A stretch of DNA of 9,291 bases, taken from positions 1 to 9,291 of the forward strand of contig JACCXN010000028.1 in NCBI GenBank assembly GCA_013696965.1, written 5' to 3'. Shown in pieces: positions 1-7,300 of this stretch. The notes below the pieces were generated by a model. That model saw only the letters and a program-made list of their open reading frames with translations. It had not been told where the DNA came from and did not search any database. The position numbers and the translations under genes were made by a program. Each line of letters begins with the position of its first letter. The first letter of the stretch is position 1. The stretch comes from Bacteroidota bacterium. GTDB lineage: Bacteria > Bacteroidota > Bacteroidia > JACCXN01.

Positions 1-54
1 AAATAGAAAAACAATTTTTGAACCTAAAAACAAATGATATACCTTTGACCAAAT

Positions 55-120
55 TGTGCACTCTTGTTTCCATTTTCTGTGCACTCTTATTTACCATTTT
101 CTGTGCATTGTTGATTACCG
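55..120. repeat. Short tandem repeat, about 2.8 units of 23-24 bp
   Basis: Three successive units each start with TGTGCA, at 55, 78 and 102. The first two continue CTCTT, a short variable stretch and CCATTTTC; the third diverges after TGTGCATTGTTGATTACC. No gene overlaps it. The rest of 1-126 shows nothing I can identify. Function is unknown. Confidence 0.6.
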
Positions 121-126
121 ACTACA

Positions 127-270
127 AGTGACAGTCGCTCTGTGTGTTTGAATGCTAAAACTTTTTAAGTGGGGGGAGGAAAAAATGAAGTTCTTTTGGG
201 AGAGATGGAAGCTTATTTACAATTTTTGGTTTTCGAGGGGGGCAGGTGAGAATTGTAAATGTGCTTCCAA
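127..270 (+). repeat. Dispersed repeat, partial copy A (right-flank part only)
   Basis: This stretch aligns with 1945-2100, the right flank of copy B. Shared stretches include the AGTG...GCTC.GTGTGTTTG start, a T-run/G-rich/A-run block (162-185), ATGGAAGCTTATTTA followed by AATTTTTGGTTT, and a final AATGTGCTT. The conserved core and left flank seen in copies B and C are absent, so this is a truncated or partly deleted copy. It ends about 40 bases before the stop codon of the minus-strand lipoprotein gene. A 74-codon plus-strand reading frame crosses it, but the equivalent position in copy B has stop codons, so I treat the stretch as non-coding. Confidence 0.65.
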
Positions 271-310
271 CTGCGTGCTGGCTTTGCAATGCAATTTGTC
301 AATATTACTA

Positions 311-838
311 TTAAACAGTCTTTTCAAAATGGATTTTACGAGAATTCTGTCTTTCAAGATATCCACCTACTTTTAGGCCAGTGTCAATGTTTACAGTAAT
401 TTTCCAATTGCCATTTTCAAGTTTCTTTCCTTTAACAATTCCTTTTTTTAATTTTACTATATCCTTTTGTAGAGAATTAGATAATATTTTCCATGAATAA
501 TTGCAATTAATATCATTAAGTTCTGTGTCTTTAAATTCGAAGCTTTCCAATTCTGATCCAATTTCAAATATAAGAACTTCAGTAAAGGTTGGCTCGTAAT
601 CATTAGCATTCACAAAAACAGTACTTTGTCTTTGATAAACAAAAACTATCTTATTTCCATCGTATATTTTGTATTGTTCAAGAGTAGTTAAATCTGCATT
701 AATTTCAAATGAGGAGTTGGGATAAACAGCAAAATTTTCAGGATCTTTGATTTTTTTATTATCTGACTTACCATTACAAGCAGAACCTAACAATGCAATA
801 AACATCATTAATATTAATCCTTTTAGCAGTTTCTTCAT
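311..838 (-). CDS. Putative lipoprotein of unknown function
   Basis: This encodes about 175 residues from the preferred ATG at 838. The N-terminus MKKLLKG, a hydrophobic stretch and LLGSAC look like a lipoprotein signal peptide with a loose lipobox (the residue at -3 from Cys21 is Gly instead of Leu). After the Cys comes a polar, Lys/Asn/Asp-rich linker without the acidic cluster that marks Bacteroidota surface lipoproteins, so periplasmic anchoring is as likely as surface display. The remainder is rich in alternating hydrophobic residues and probably mostly beta-structure; I do not recognise a family. The frame is open to an ATG at 865, but a TATGTTTG -7-like box at 870-877 would put the transcript start near 863, which favours 838. 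It lies 86 bases downstream of another small exported-protein gene on the same strand; the pair could be co-transcribed or separately promoted. Coding status is well supported by the signal peptide; function is unknown. Confidence 0.8.
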   Translation of the reverse strand: MKKLLKGLILMMFIALLGSACNGKSDNKKIKDPENFAVYPNSSFEINADLTTLEQYKIYDGNKIVFVYQRQSTVFVNANDYEPTFTEVLIFEIGSELESFEFKDTELNDINCNYSWKILSNSLQKDIVKLKKGIVKGKKLENGNWKITVNIDTGLKVGGYLERQNSRKIHFEKTV

Positions 839-869
839 AAATTGGTTGTTCACTAAAATAATCATTTCA

Positions 870-877
870 CAAACATA
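870..877 (-). promoter_or_regulatory. Candidate Bacteroidota -7 box for the lipoprotein gene
   Basis: The minus strand reads TATGTTTG, a full match to the TAnnTTTG -7 consensus of Bacteroidota housekeeping promoters. It ends 31 bases upstream of the ATG at 838. No clear TTG lies at the expected -33 spacing, so this is half a promoter. The same octamer lies upstream of the neighbouring gene. Confidence 0.4.
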
Positions 878-924
878 ATATTTTAAATCGTACTCTTATG
901 TAATAAGTTCAAGATTTCTAACTA

Positions 925-1425
925 TTAGTCCGAATGCCACAATGAGTCGTTGTTTTTCTTTTTAGCTTGTTCAATTAAAGTTTCTGAAACTAATGTATTA
1001 GAGAAATATTTAAATAAACTATAGTACAATCCCTCGTTTCTTGAATGCCATTTATTTTCGAAATAATAGTTTCCTTGATAATCAAAATAAAGGTTAACTG
1101 ATTTCTTTTTTTCAAACTTTAATTCAACATAATTCCTTATCATAGTAAACGATGCGGAATCCGAAGGAATAATTTTTTGGGAATTTAATTTATCAATGCA
1201 ATCATTATAATTTACAAACATATTTTCCAAACCCAGACCATTATTTTCAAAGTAGTATTTATACCTTCCTTTAAAATTATCCATGGTATATGCTATTTTT
1301 GATTTAAGATTCCATTCAACAGTATATATTTTTATTAAGGTGACTCCTACTTCTGAGTCTTTCTGAGCATAAATATTTGAATTGATGTTGTGAATTAAAA
1401 AAAATAATAAAAATAGATTTTTCAT
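925..1425 (-). CDS. Exported hypothetical protein
   Basis: From the ATG at 1425 it encodes about 166 residues. The N-terminus MKNLFLLFFLIHNINSNIYAQ is a convincing Sec signal peptide with probable cleavage after YAQ, so the mature protein is periplasmic or secreted. The mature part is rich in aromatic and Lys/Asn residues, with a strand-like pattern (KSVNLYFDYQGNYYFENKW) and a Lys/Asn-rich C-terminus; there is no lipobox and no T9SS sorting domain. I do not recognise a family. An in-frame ATG at 1455 exists but overlaps a TATGTTTG -7-like box (1449-1456), and the signal peptide begins naturally at 1425, so I chose the later start. It is first in a same-strand pair with the lipoprotein gene. 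Small size, export and proximity suggest a related role for the two, but that is inference only. Confidence 0.78.
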   Translation of the reverse strand: MKNLFLLFFLIHNINSNIYAQKDSEVGVTLIKIYTVEWNLKSKIAYTMDNFKGRYKYYFENNGLGLENMFVNYNDCIDKLNSQKIIPSDSASFTMIRNYVELKFEKKKSVNLYFDYQGNYYFENKWHSRNEGLYYSLFKYFSNTLVSETLIEQAKKKNNDSLWHSD

Positions 1426-1448
1426 ATAATATACTTTAAGTTCTAATA

Positions 1449-1456
1449 CAAACATA
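1449..1456 (-). promoter_or_regulatory. Candidate Bacteroidota -7 box for the exported-protein gene
   Basis: The minus strand reads TATGTTTG, matching TAnnTTTG and identical to the octamer upstream of the lipoprotein gene. It lies 23 bases upstream of the chosen ATG at 1425. There is no TTG at the expected -33 distance, so the evidence is partial. Confidence 0.4.
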
Positions 1457-1504
1457 GCATTTTATAGCTAATTGTCTTAAAATGCATGGGAATTTCATTT
1501 AATT

Positions 1505-2100
1505 ATAGCAGAAATTTGGGGTGGAGAAATGGCTCTTTTTATTTTGTTTGTGTTGGCTAGTGTGATAGGCAAAATAAAATGTGCCATTTTGGGATGGGGA
1601 ACTTCATTTTTTTGTGTGGGAGGAAAAAGTTTTAGCATGAAGGGAGGGGCTGCTTCAAGTGTTGTAAGTTTGCACAAAAGGTGCTGAATGCTGCTAGCCA
1701 AAACAAATTTGTGCTGTTCAGTCATCCGTAAAAAAAGGCTTTCAGTTAACGTTTTTTGCATATACGCTGGTGGCGATTATTGCACCGAACCAAAAACCGT
1801 GAGCAGCAAAGTTAATAGAAATTAAAGGCTTTGCAATAGAGCACCAAGCCCGCCACTGGCGGATATGCAATGTTATGCGATGGCATTTCCCACTTCCATA
1901 GAAAGTCACGATTAGTTGCGAACAGCAGTGTAACGCCCATGAATAGTGCCAGGGGCTCCGTGTGTTTGGGTGTTTTAATTTTTTAAAGAGGGAGGGGGAG
2001 AAAAAAAAATTGAAATCCTGCGTAGGAAAAATGGAAGCTTATTTATAATTTTTGGTTTGCGCGATTGGTTTTAGAGGGAATTATGAATGTGCTTATATGT
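1505..2100 (+). repeat. Dispersed repeat, full copy B
   Basis: This non-coding unit of about 600 bp has three parts. The left flank (1505-1750) aligns loosely with 8912-9169 in copy C. The core (1756-1870) is 93% identical to copy C (9175-9289) with no gaps. The right flank (1945-2100) aligns with copy A (127-270). Both flanks hold a T-run, a G-rich stretch and an A-run (1607-1628 and 1979-2009). The left flank also holds a perfect 10-bp stem (1537-1546 with 1570-1579) and a longer inverted repeat (1547-1560 with 1694-1707, 13 of 14 paired). There is no transposase and no clear target-site duplication. An 88-codon minus-strand frame lies inside the left flank, but the matching region of copy C has a stop and mostly non-synonymous differences, so I do not call it a gene. 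Copy B separates the small-gene pair from the T9SS pair. Confidence 0.8.
1756..1870 (+). other. Conserved palindromic core of repeat copy B (structured RNA or folded DNA site)
   Basis: Arms TTGCATATACGCTGGTGGCG (1756-1775) and CGCCACTGGCGGATATGCAA (1851-1870) can pair over 20 positions, as 17 Watson-Crick, two G-U and one mismatch on the plus strand. The 75-base interior is almost invariant between copies. It contains the inner stem GCAAAG/CTTTGC (1806-1811 with 1829-1834) and a competing TATTGC/GCAATA pairing (1778-1783 with 1833-1838). Just outside are AGTTAAC (1744-1750) and GTTATGC (1872-1878). It could be a structured transcript or a recombination site of attC-like architecture. Confidence 0.6.
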
Positions 2101-2168
2101 GCGAAAGGGTAAAGTAATGACTTTCTTGCTTTGTACTGATATCGGCAGATAGGAGCATTCTGGAATAG

Positions 2169-2278
2169 GCTTACATTGGTATCAAATGGGTTTGTCATAG
2201 GTTTCGTATGCCTTTATAATGGCTTTATCATTCTTTAGCCAAGCCTTAGCCATACCTTCGTGATACCTTTTTCATATT
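2169..2278 (+). repeat. Tandem array of ten degenerate 11-bp units
   Basis: Ten consecutive 11-base units without gaps start at 2169, 2180, 2191, 2202, 2213, 2224, 2235, 2246, 2257 and 2268. Most approximate TTTRTCATRCC; examples are TTTGTCATAGG, TTTATAATGGC, TTAGCCATACC and TTCGTGATACC. The outer units are the most decayed. The array lies in non-coding DNA between repeat copy B and the 3' end of the beta-propeller gene. A period of 11 cannot keep a reading frame without stops and is close to one DNA helical turn. The remaining bases in 2101-2374 show nothing I can name. Confidence 0.7.
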
Positions 2279-2374
2279 AGGCAAAGCTTCAGAAATAAAA
2301 ATAGGTTATTTCTTGTTTTTTATAATTGAAAATTAGGTTTAAAAATTTTCGCCTTTCCACATAACATTTAACTT

Positions 2375-4147
2375 TTACTTACTGACAATCAGCTTTCTCA
2401 CAAACAGCTCCCTATCGATTAACAGTTCCACAAAATAAACCCCATGTGCATTTTTGCCTAAATCAATTTGTTTTTGAAAAGTACCTGTGTGATTTTGTTC
2501 TATAGTTTCGAAAATGACTGCACCAGTTAAGTTTCTTACTATAATATTTGCCATACCTGGTTGGGCTGAGTGATAATGTATGGTAAAGCTACTTTGAGTG
2601 GGGTTAGGGTAAATATTTAGGTCATTCCTTTTACTTCCAGAATTGATTTGATTTGTTGTGTCATAATCCTTAATTTTGACAATAAAGGCATTTGCATAAT
2701 AATCCGTTTCCAAAAGAATGTTTCCAAAACCTGTTTTCCCGGTAAACATCCCCGTTAGATAACAGTTATTTTCTTCGTCATTAATCAAGGACATGGCACT
2801 CGGTTCAGAATATACATCATTATATGTGTGGGTACTGGTAAGCCATATAAGATCACCCTTATTATTTAACTTTGCCACAAAGATATTAGCCGTATTTTCA
2901 GGCCCTTCACGGGTAAATATTTTATTTCCTATTTCAATAGTATCATGAAAAGTTCCCCCGATAAAAATATTACTATTTTTATCTAAGCTTATCCCTCCTA
3001 CTATGTTTGCATGGCCTCTTATTCTTTTTATATTTTTAACCCATTCTAAACTACCATCAGATCTATATTTAGCCACAAAAGGATTAGCAAAATTTGCGGT
3101 TCGATTGGGTCCAGAATAATATATATTACTGCCATATAAAGTTACCGCATTTCCTCCTCGCCCAAATGTGGCAGTAGTGTCATAACTTCCGGTTATGTAA
3201 ACATTTCCATCAGAATCTGAAGTGATTTCTCCTACGGCATCCGATATTACCCCGCCCGCTTTTTCCGCCCAAAGAAAATTTCCTTCCAAATCGTAACTTC
3301 CTAAAAAAATATCGGTACTTGGACTTCCCCAAGGGGCTGTAATAGATGCAAGAGTAGCCGTATCTGGTGCTGTGCCAAATAATATCTTACCTATAATGAA
3401 GCCTGAGATAAATATTTGATTTCCGCTAATACTTAGTTTGGAGCAATTAATAGAATTAATATTTCCATCATTTACTGCTTTAAACAACCGCAGCCATTTT
3501 AAATTCCCGTCTTTGTCATATTTGGCAAGAATTCCATTGGTTTGAGGAAAGTAATCCCCGTACAGTATAGTATCTCCGATTATGATTTCTTTTGTATATT
3601 GACCTAATACAAATATATTTCCTTCAGAATCAGTTTTTACATTTTTAAGACCTTGAGAATGCACACCTTTAATGTGTCTTGCCCAGATAAAATTACCGGC
3701 TGTGTCGTACCTGGCTAAAAACCCATCCCAGTTTTCCTGAAATTGTAAAGTATCGCTGTTGTTTCCGGAACCAAAAAACACAGATCCGCTGAAAGTGCCC
3801 GTAACATACAAGCTTCCAGTTCTATTGTCTATGCATATTCCTTCAATCCCTTTACCTTGCCTTATAGCCCATTTTAGATTACCCAATTTATCAATTTTAA
3901 TAATAAAATTTTCCATTGTATGTCTTCCAGGTGCAGGAGTCGCGGCAATAAGCATTTTATCATTAATACTTATTGTGTCCAAATAATAACCTGCGACATA
4001 AATATTTCCAGCCTCATCCTTGTCCATAAATTCTCCGAAAGCCCTTCCAAACTTTACACCTTTTCCCTCAATTGCCCATTCGAACGTTTGTCCATGGATA
4101 TTAAGATGAAAAAGCAAACAAAATAAAAAAATTATTCTCATTTCCAT
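2375..4147 (-). CDS. T9SS-exported seven-bladed beta-propeller protein (SBBP-type repeats)
   Basis: This 590-residue protein is secreted or cell-surface. The N-terminal signal peptide (about 1-20) ends in IHGQ. Seven strand motifs of the form GN[I/V][Y/F]V.G recur at residues 47, 111, 176, 242, 314, 392 and 460. They alternate with [F]xxKYDxxGNLxWxR-type motifs (81, 143, 206, 281, 357 and 423). The first FEWAIEGKG (22-30) and last FIVKI (488-492) look like the two halves of a ring-closing blade. This matches the SBBP (seven-bladed beta-propeller) repeat family. A Ser/Asn-rich linker leads to a T9SS type A sorting domain (about 510-590) that begins NIYPNPTQ and ends VRKLIVSK. I see no catalytic residues; a binding or scaffold role is the usual guess. 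An in-frame ATG at 4141 is an equally good start. It is divergent from the large plus-strand T9SS gene, sharing a 185-bp intergenic region. Confidence 0.92.
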   Translation of the reverse strand: MEMRIIFLFCLLFHLNIHGQTFEWAIEGKGVKFGRAFGEFMDKDEAGNIYVAGYYLDTISINDKMLIAATPAPGRHTMENFIIKIDKLGNLKWAIRQGKGIEGICIDNRTGSLYVTGTFSGSVFFGSGNNSDTLQFQENWDGFLARYDTAGNFIWARHIKGVHSQGLKNVKTDSEGNIFVLGQYTKEIIIGDTILYGDYFPQTNGILAKYDKDGNLKWLRLFKAVNDGNINSINCSKLSISGNQIFISGFIIGKILFGTAPDTATLASITAPWGSPSTDIFLGSYDLEGNFLWAEKAGGVISDAVGEITSDSDGNVYITGSYDTTATFGRGGNAVTLYGSNIYYSGPNRTANFANPFVAKYRSDGSLEWVKNIKRIRGHANIVGGISLDKNSNIFIGGTFHDTIEIGNKIFTREGPENTANIFVAKLNNKGDLIWLTSTHTYNDVYSEPSAMSLINDEENNCYLTGMFTGKTGFGNILLETDYYANAFIVKIKDYDTTNQINSGSKRNDLNIYPNPTQSSFTIHYHSAQPGMANIIVRNLTGAVIFETIEQNHTGTFQKQIDLGKNAHGVYFVELLIDRELFVRKLIVSK

Positions 4148-4220
4148 ATTTACTTCTAGTAAGAAAATTTATGCCATCTTAAAAAAGGTTATTAAAAGCA
4201 GATGTTTAATAAGATTTTAC

Positions 4221-4265
4221 TTTTCTGGGGAAAATAAAATGAATATAACGGGAATTTTGTTTCCC
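4221..4265. promoter_or_regulatory. Two small inverted repeats in the divergent intergenic region
   Basis: TTTTC/GAAAA (4221-4225 with 4230-4234) and GGGAA/TTCCC (4250-4254 with 4261-4265) are perfect 5-bp inverted repeats between the two divergent T9SS genes. They sit just upstream of the candidate plus-strand promoter, where an operator could act on either gene. Such short palindromes occur by chance in AT-rich DNA, so this is a weak call. Confidence 0.2.
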
Positions 4266-4270
4266 AAAAA

Positions 4271-4302
4271 TTTGGTAATTATAAAATTCATGTTTAACAT
4301 TG
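4271..4302 (+). promoter_or_regulatory. Candidate Bacteroidota promoter of the large T9SS gene
   Basis: TTTG at 4271-4274 is followed after 20 bases by TAACATTG at 4295-4302. This fits the Bacteroidota TTG/TAnnTTTG (-33/-7) layout with one mismatch in the -7 box. Transcription would begin near 4309, giving a leader of about 24 bases before the ATG at 4333, a location that also supports that ATG as the natural start. Confidence 0.45.
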
Positions 4303-4332
4303 AATTAATATATTATCAAAAAAGCAATTCAT

Positions 4333-7300
4333 ATGAAAAAAAAAACTACTTTGTGTTTTAGCTATTTTATTGTTAATCACCAATATCACAATTGGGCAAC
4401 AGCCTCCTGTTTTTTTTGGAATTAATGCGTGGATGCCAAAATATGTAGGAACTCAAGATGTAGGTGGGAAGTTGGATGGGCTATGGGGAACTGTTTCGCA
4501 ATCTTCACCTGCATATATTAGAATAGGTGGTATTGACTTTGATAATTTAAATCCGGCTGTAGTAACAGGATATAGAAAAAATTTAACCGACATGATTGGA
4601 CAGATAAGAGCTAAAATGCCGAATGTCATAATAATCGTGCAAATACCTGTGAATAATGAAGTATATACTCCTGCTCAGGCGGCTTCCTTAGTAACATTTC
4701 TGAATCAGACAGAGGGCTTGAATATTATCAATTTTTCTATTGGAAATGAACCCTCAAGCGAATATAATACAGCTGGAGTAGATTATACTGCTGCTGAAAT
4801 TGTAAACTATTTTTCACTTTTTTCTATAGCAATTCGCGATGCTCAGGAATTAATAAATACTACTCCCTTAACAATATGGGGTCCTGATTTGAATGAAAAT
4901 GATTATTCTTATGGACCTAAATGGGTATTGCGGGATCTTTTAGGTGGAGATCCATATTCCTCCATTAATGATATTTGTCTTATGCGTGATAATAAAAATC
5001 GCTATATTTTAGATGTTTTAGCTTTTCATACATATCCATACGGGCCCAGTTATACACGAAATGATGTAATAAGTTATCCTGGCGGTAATTTTTCAACTCA
5101 ATTACAGCCTATAATTACTCTTGTAAATGCTGCCAATCAATCTCGTGGTGCCAACCCTTTAAAAATTGCAGTGACTGAATTTAATGTTAATTGGGCAAGT
5201 AATATTCATACTCAAGTTAATCCGGCAATAGATGGAGTAGGTTCTTCTTCTTTTATAGCTGGCCAATTTTGGGCAGATATGTTTTCCAATGGCCTCAAAA
5301 ATTCAATAATGGCAATGATGCCTTGGTCAGTTCATGAAAGTGGAGGAGATTCAGATAATGGAGATAAGGGATATTTAGGCAATCCAAATGGAGAAATTCG
5401 CAAATCCACCTACTGGCACTTCAAACTCCTTGCTGATCATTTCAAATCAGGCACCAATTATACTGCAAATTACGCTCCTGGCACTGTTAATGGTATGCCC
5501 AATTTAAAAGCCTTTGGTTGTTATTTTACGGGAAATTCAACAATTGCAAATCAAAAATATATTATGCTGCTCAATCAAGATGAATCTGCAACCCGTGCAT
5601 ATACCATTCATACCAATAGCAGCTCTGGTAACATCAACTTTTCGATGCCGGGCACCAACAAAATTATAACAGGCGATATTCCTGCAAGAACCACTTTTCT
5701 AATAATGATAGACTGTGATGGAAATGAAAGTGGTCGGTGGATCTATAAGGAAACCGATAATCTTGCAAATCAATCTCCTCAATGGATTGAAGTTTCAAAT
5801 GATAAGCATTTTACGGTAAGTTTTGATCCCCCATTATATCCCAGTTTGAATTTATCCCCCTGTATAACTGTAACGGCTTCTACAACTACCTCCAATACAG
5901 TTTATTCTTATATAGCTACTCCTCCTGGCATGACACCAGGTACTAATAATAACGAATTTACTTTGTGTTCCACGAATACTGAAATTCAACATTTTATTAT
6001 AGCTACAAATAATAATGGATGTAAAGTTGTTGAAGGCGTTACAACTGACCAGGGCATTGCCGTTGGAGGTTGTGGACCTGAAATCACAGGATCAAATGCT
6101 ACTTGTTCAGGTAATTATCTAAATGGAACAGCTTCAATTACTAATTGTTATAATTGCACTGCTATTGAATGGAACACAGGTAGTACATTATATACTTTAA
6201 ATAATTTATCACCCGGAACATATACTGCAGTGGTAACAAACATTTCCGCACTAAGTGGACAGCCCTGTACAGATACTTACACGGTAACTTTAAATCCGGA
6301 TTTTATTCAGCAAAAGAAAATTACAGGTAATGCATATTGGAATAACTCAGGAAAGGTAGCAGGTATAGTTGAAATAGAAAACGGAGGCAAATTATATATC
6401 AATTCTCCATTGCTTGAAGTTGCTTCTAATACAAAGTTTATTGTAAAAAGTGGCGGGGAAATGATTGTTAATGCATCAACCATTCAGGCTATGAGCAATT
6501 GTTTTTCTGGAAATTGGCAAGGTATAGAAGTAAAGCCCGGTGGAAGATTAATTTTAAATGACGGTGCTCAAATAAAAATAAAGGGAAATGGAAAAATACT
6601 TATTGAAGCAACAACTGCATCTGTAGGCCATTTAAATTATAATCAGGGTGCCATAATTAATCTTACTGATGCTGCAAGCACTTTGGAACTACAAGGCGTA
6701 CTTAATATTGGTGCAAATGCAGTATTTACATTTTCAGGCAACGGATTTATTAAATTCAATAAACCTTCAGCGCCTTTTGATAATGTTCAGGCTGCTTCCG
6801 GGAGTTCAATAAATATTACAAAGAGCAGTGATACCCAAAAAGTCATTGAGGTTACTCAGGGCCATTTAGTGCTTCCGGCAAATCTTACCCTATTTAGATT
6901 AAACTTGTGCAAAGTTGAACTTGGATCTTATTCTTATATAATGCCAATTGGAACTAACACAGAGATTGAACTAAGAAGAACACGGATAGCAAGTAATATT
7001 GGTACAGCAAACAGTAATCATAACGGTTTCAGCCTTAATGGACAAAGCAAGGTTTATATTTGGGGAAGCATATTTGAAAATGGCAATTATGGACTTCGTT
7101 CATTGTCTGTTCATGGGAATTCAAATATTACTATTATCTCAAGTACATTTAGAAACTGTTATATTGCTGGTTTGTATACAACTGGAAGCGGAGTGATAAT
7201 GACAGATGTTACCTTTAAAAACAATGAAACTGGGTGGTTTGCCCAGGGGATGAAATCACCTTCCGTTCTTGGAAGTGTAACAATGGGAGGATCAGTCGCT

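Noticed and set aside
152-376. 74-codon plus-strand open frame
   Set aside because: It lies across repeat copy A and the 3' end of the lipoprotein gene; copy B has stop codons at the matching place, and the protein has no recognisable features.
1495-1761. 88-codon minus-strand open frame inside repeat copy B
   Set aside because: In copy C the aligned frame runs into a stop codon and most differences change the amino acid. The region is better explained by conserved hairpins than by coding.
1756-1870. Ordinary MITE or insertion-sequence end with terminal inverted repeats
   Set aside because: The inverted arms lie in the middle of a larger repeated unit whose flanks are also shared, and I find no target-site duplication beside the arms and no transposase.
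2169-2278. CRISPR array
   Set aside because: The units are only 11 bp and contiguous, with no spacers, and no cas gene is present.
3759-4126. Two plus-strand open frames of 75 and 68 codons
   Set aside because: Both are antisense shadows inside the beta-propeller gene, whose repeats, signal peptide and sorting domain make the minus strand clearly coding.
4370-4372. TTG as the true start of the large gene
   Set aside because: It would remove the positively charged part and half the hydrophobic part of the signal peptide, which lies in the same frame just upstream. A frameshift at the A10 run explains the pattern better.
6999-7196. 65-codon plus-strand open frame
   Set aside because: Out-of-frame shadow within the beta-helix region of the large T9SS gene.
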